This document shows positions 37,204 to 38,357 of a DNA stretch of 38,357 bases, piece by piece (the stretch's first letter is position 1; each line of letters opens with the position of its first letter). Origin of the DNA: a virus. The DNA is taken from IMG/VR virus record IMGVR_UViG_3300045947_000102, positions 1 to 38,357 of that record; one strand, 5' to 3'. Under the pieces are notes generated by a model. The model was given only the letters and a program-made list of their open reading frames with translations. It was not told the origin of the DNA and ran no database searches. The translations under genes were made by a program, and so were the position numbers.

Positions 37204-37646
37204 GACACCTCATGGCACACCATGCACCCGTTACACGCCGCCACGCTGCATCCCTTGAACTGCTTCTGGGCATCGAACATGGCCTCGGCGCAGCGGCAGT
37301 CGTAGCACTTGCCGCTCTTGTCATCGCCCCAGCTCCCCGGCTCTTTGCGGCGACGCGACATCGACTGCTCGGGCTCGAAGCGGACCTCGAGCGGCTCTGC
37401 CAAGTTCCCGCCGCGCTGCGCGATGACGCCGCGGATGGCGTTCTTGACCTGGCCTTGCGTCCAGTCGTCCAGGTGGCGGTTGAGCTTCCGCGCCTGCGGT
37501 CCGGAGACCGCGATGCGCGTCTCGGCCCCAGGCTCCTGGACGCAGACATAGAAGGCGGTATTGGGCGGGAAATCTCGGAGCGGCGCGGCCCCGGCGAGGA
37601 GCAGCGCGCAGCAGGACAGCATGACGGCGACAAGGTATCGGTTCAT
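37197..37646 (-). CDS. Exported Cys-rich protein
   Basis: 149 aa with a signal peptide (MNRYLVAVMLSCCALLLAGA) and a Cys-rich C-terminus (CYDCRC...CSVAACNGCMVCHEVSC). In the periplasm these Cys would form disulfides or bind metal. GGAGG lies six bases upstream. An exported protein inside the early/replication string is unexpected and points to host alteration or superinfection control rather than virion structure. Confidence 0.7.
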   Translation of the reverse strand: MNRYLVAVMLSCCALLLAGAAPLRDFPPNTAFYVCVQEPGAETRIAVSGPQARKLNRHLDDWTQGQVKNAIRGVIAQRGGNLAEPLEVRFEPEQSMSRRRKEPGSWGDDKSGKCYDCRCAEAMFDAQKQFKGCSVAACNGCMVCHEVSC

Positions 37647-38197
37647 GGTGCCTCCTTCAGCTCGGGCTCGAGGAAGATGATGCGCTTGCCGTGTGCCCGG
37701 GCATAGGCCAGCTCGCGCCGCGTGCTCTCCCCGATGTAGCCCCCGACGTTGAGAATCAGGACCTCGTCGGAGAGGTCGATCTTCCTGAGGTGCAGCTCGT
37801 CGAGCGCGGGCTTGTGCACCTGCAGCTCGGCCGAGCGGGCGACGTCGTGTGTGTTGCAACCGATCGTCAGGACGATCTTGCCGGCGAGCGTCTCGCGGAA
37901 CTCCGCTTCGTCGAAGGCGTCGCGGAACCGTCCGGAGCCGCAGAGGGTGACGATGATGGGCTTGATCTGTTTCATTCCGGTGCCAGCGCAACGCGGACAG
38001 CTGATGGGTCTCACGATCCCGGCGAGAACAGCAGCAGACGAATGCAGCGGCAACGAGGTCCATGTCGTCCACGGTTCCTGATCGTCGGTATCGGCGACCT
38101 TGCCACAGCCACCGCATTTCGAGCATGTCAGGCGCATCGACGGCGGTTCCCGGCGCCGCCTGGCCTCCTCGAACTGCTCGTCGCTCGGATAGCCCAT
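37643..38197 (-). CDS. Zinc-ribbon plus nucleoside 2-deoxyribosyltransferase-like protein
   Basis: 184 aa. The first 75 residues carry CSKCGGCGKV and CPRCAGTG, DnaJ-like zinc knots. The rest matches the deoxyribosyltransferase/DUF4406-type fold: IIVTLCGSGRFRDAF at the phosphate/sugar loop, then DEVLILNVGGYIGESTRREL with the Glu-Ser-Thr catalytic-type block and GKRIIFLEP. Family members exchange bases or cleave nucleosides; a role in nucleotide salvage or in counter-defence (NAD or nucleotide signals) is possible. ATG 38197 overlaps the ParB-like stop (TGATG). Confidence 0.75.
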   Translation of the reverse strand: MGYPSDEQFEEARRRREPPSMRLTCSKCGGCGKVADTDDQEPWTTWTSLPLHSSAAVLAGIVRPISCPRCAGTGMKQIKPIIVTLCGSGRFRDAFDEAEFRETLAGKIVLTIGCNTHDVARSAELQVHKPALDELHLRKIDLSDEVLILNVGGYIGESTRRELAYARAHGKRIIFLEPELKEAP

Positions 38198-38357
38198 CAG
38201 CGGCCGCCCTTCTTCGCCCGGCTCTTGAGCGTGGGCGGGAAGCAGGCGGTGCACCGCGTCTCGCTCTTGTCCGCCCAGCCGCAGCCGCCGGCGCAGGCCC
38301 GTTCCTCCGTGCAGCCGCACTTCCGGCAGGTCCCGCGCACGGGCTTCCCGGGTTGTG
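38197..38357 (-). CDS. C-terminal end of the ParB-like protein
   Basis: Continuation of the ParB-like frame that leaves the window at base 1. It encodes the Cys-rich C-terminal knot and a basic tail (LKSRAKKGGR), then stops with TGA at 38199-38197. The stop overlaps the ATG of the deoxyribosyltransferase-like gene (TGATG), which in the circle is transcribed next. Bases 38231-38357 duplicate 1-127, so this is not a separate gene. Confidence 0.9.
   Translation of the reverse strand, partial: QPGKPVRGTCRKCGCTEERACAGGCGWADKSETRCTACFPPTLKSRAKKGGR
38231..38357. repeat. Terminal direct repeat, right copy
   Basis: Second copy of the 127-base end overlap. It should be removed when counting genome length (38,230 bp unique). 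It encodes part of the Cys-rich tail of the ParB-like protein in the same frame as the left copy. Confidence 0.95.

Noticed and set aside
1-38357. CRISPR array, insertion sequence, retroelement or transposase
   Set aside because: No regularly spaced repeats, inverted-repeat-bounded transposase frame, reverse transcriptase motif (YxDD) or Mu A-like transposase was seen.

Overview
The window is one complete, circularly closed genome of a temperate tailed phage of siphovirus type. The last 127 bases (38231-38357) repeat the first 127 exactly, so the unique genome is 38,230 bp and the ends are an arbitrary cut that falls inside a ParB-like gene. Base composition is strongly GC-rich, with coding frames dominated by G/C in third positions. 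Almost every gene lies on the minus strand in tightly packed strings with ATGA, GTGA or TGATG stop/start overlaps. The only convincing plus-strand gene is a small exported protein at 19707-20060. The host cannot be named. Several Sec-type signal peptides, a lipoprotein-like lysis gene and a predicted outer-membrane barrel point to a Gram-negative, high-GC bacterium, and the phage carries the 3' half of a tRNA-Leu(CAA) gene that should match its attachment site.

Layout along the minus strand, in transcription order. (1) Integration region, 8.2-6.99 kb: a tyrosine integrase, then an attP built from the 3' end of tRNA-Leu with repeats that may be integrase arm sites, and a possible leftward promoter. 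(2) Early/replication region, 6.6 kb down to 1 and across the junction to 35.2 kb: small unknown proteins, an AAA_24/Sak4-like ATPase, an SSB-like protein, a winged-helix replisome organiser, ParB-like protein, a deoxyribosyltransferase-like protein, an HTH protein, a RusA-like resolvase and many small Cys-rich (zinc-ribbon-like) proteins. (3) A late region begins near an AT-rich promoter-like island at 34.52 kb and runs left. It holds the large terminase, DUF935 (Mu gp29-like) portal, Mu F/SPP1 gp7-like head protein, Mu I-like protease/scaffold, a decoration protein, Mu T-like major capsid, connectors, gpG-like tail completion, tube protein, a tail assembly chaperone pair joined by a -1 slippery site, tape measure, distal tail and tail-tip proteins. 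(4) Then come two very large beta-helix proteins with signal peptides, a lysis cassette (spanin-like lipoprotein, M15-like peptidase, two membrane proteins) and an exported beta-barrel protein.

The genome is mosaic: a Mu-like head, a long non-contractile tail set, and tyrosine-recombinase integration instead of transposition. The most unusual aspects are the number of predicted exported proteins (six, including the two beta-helix proteins at the usual tail-fibre position and the inverted 'moron' gene with its own promoter), the two homopolymer slippage sites (a strong TTTTTTC in the tail chaperone and an A9 run at the portal end), and the strong hairpins around the terminase, head-protein and capsid genes.
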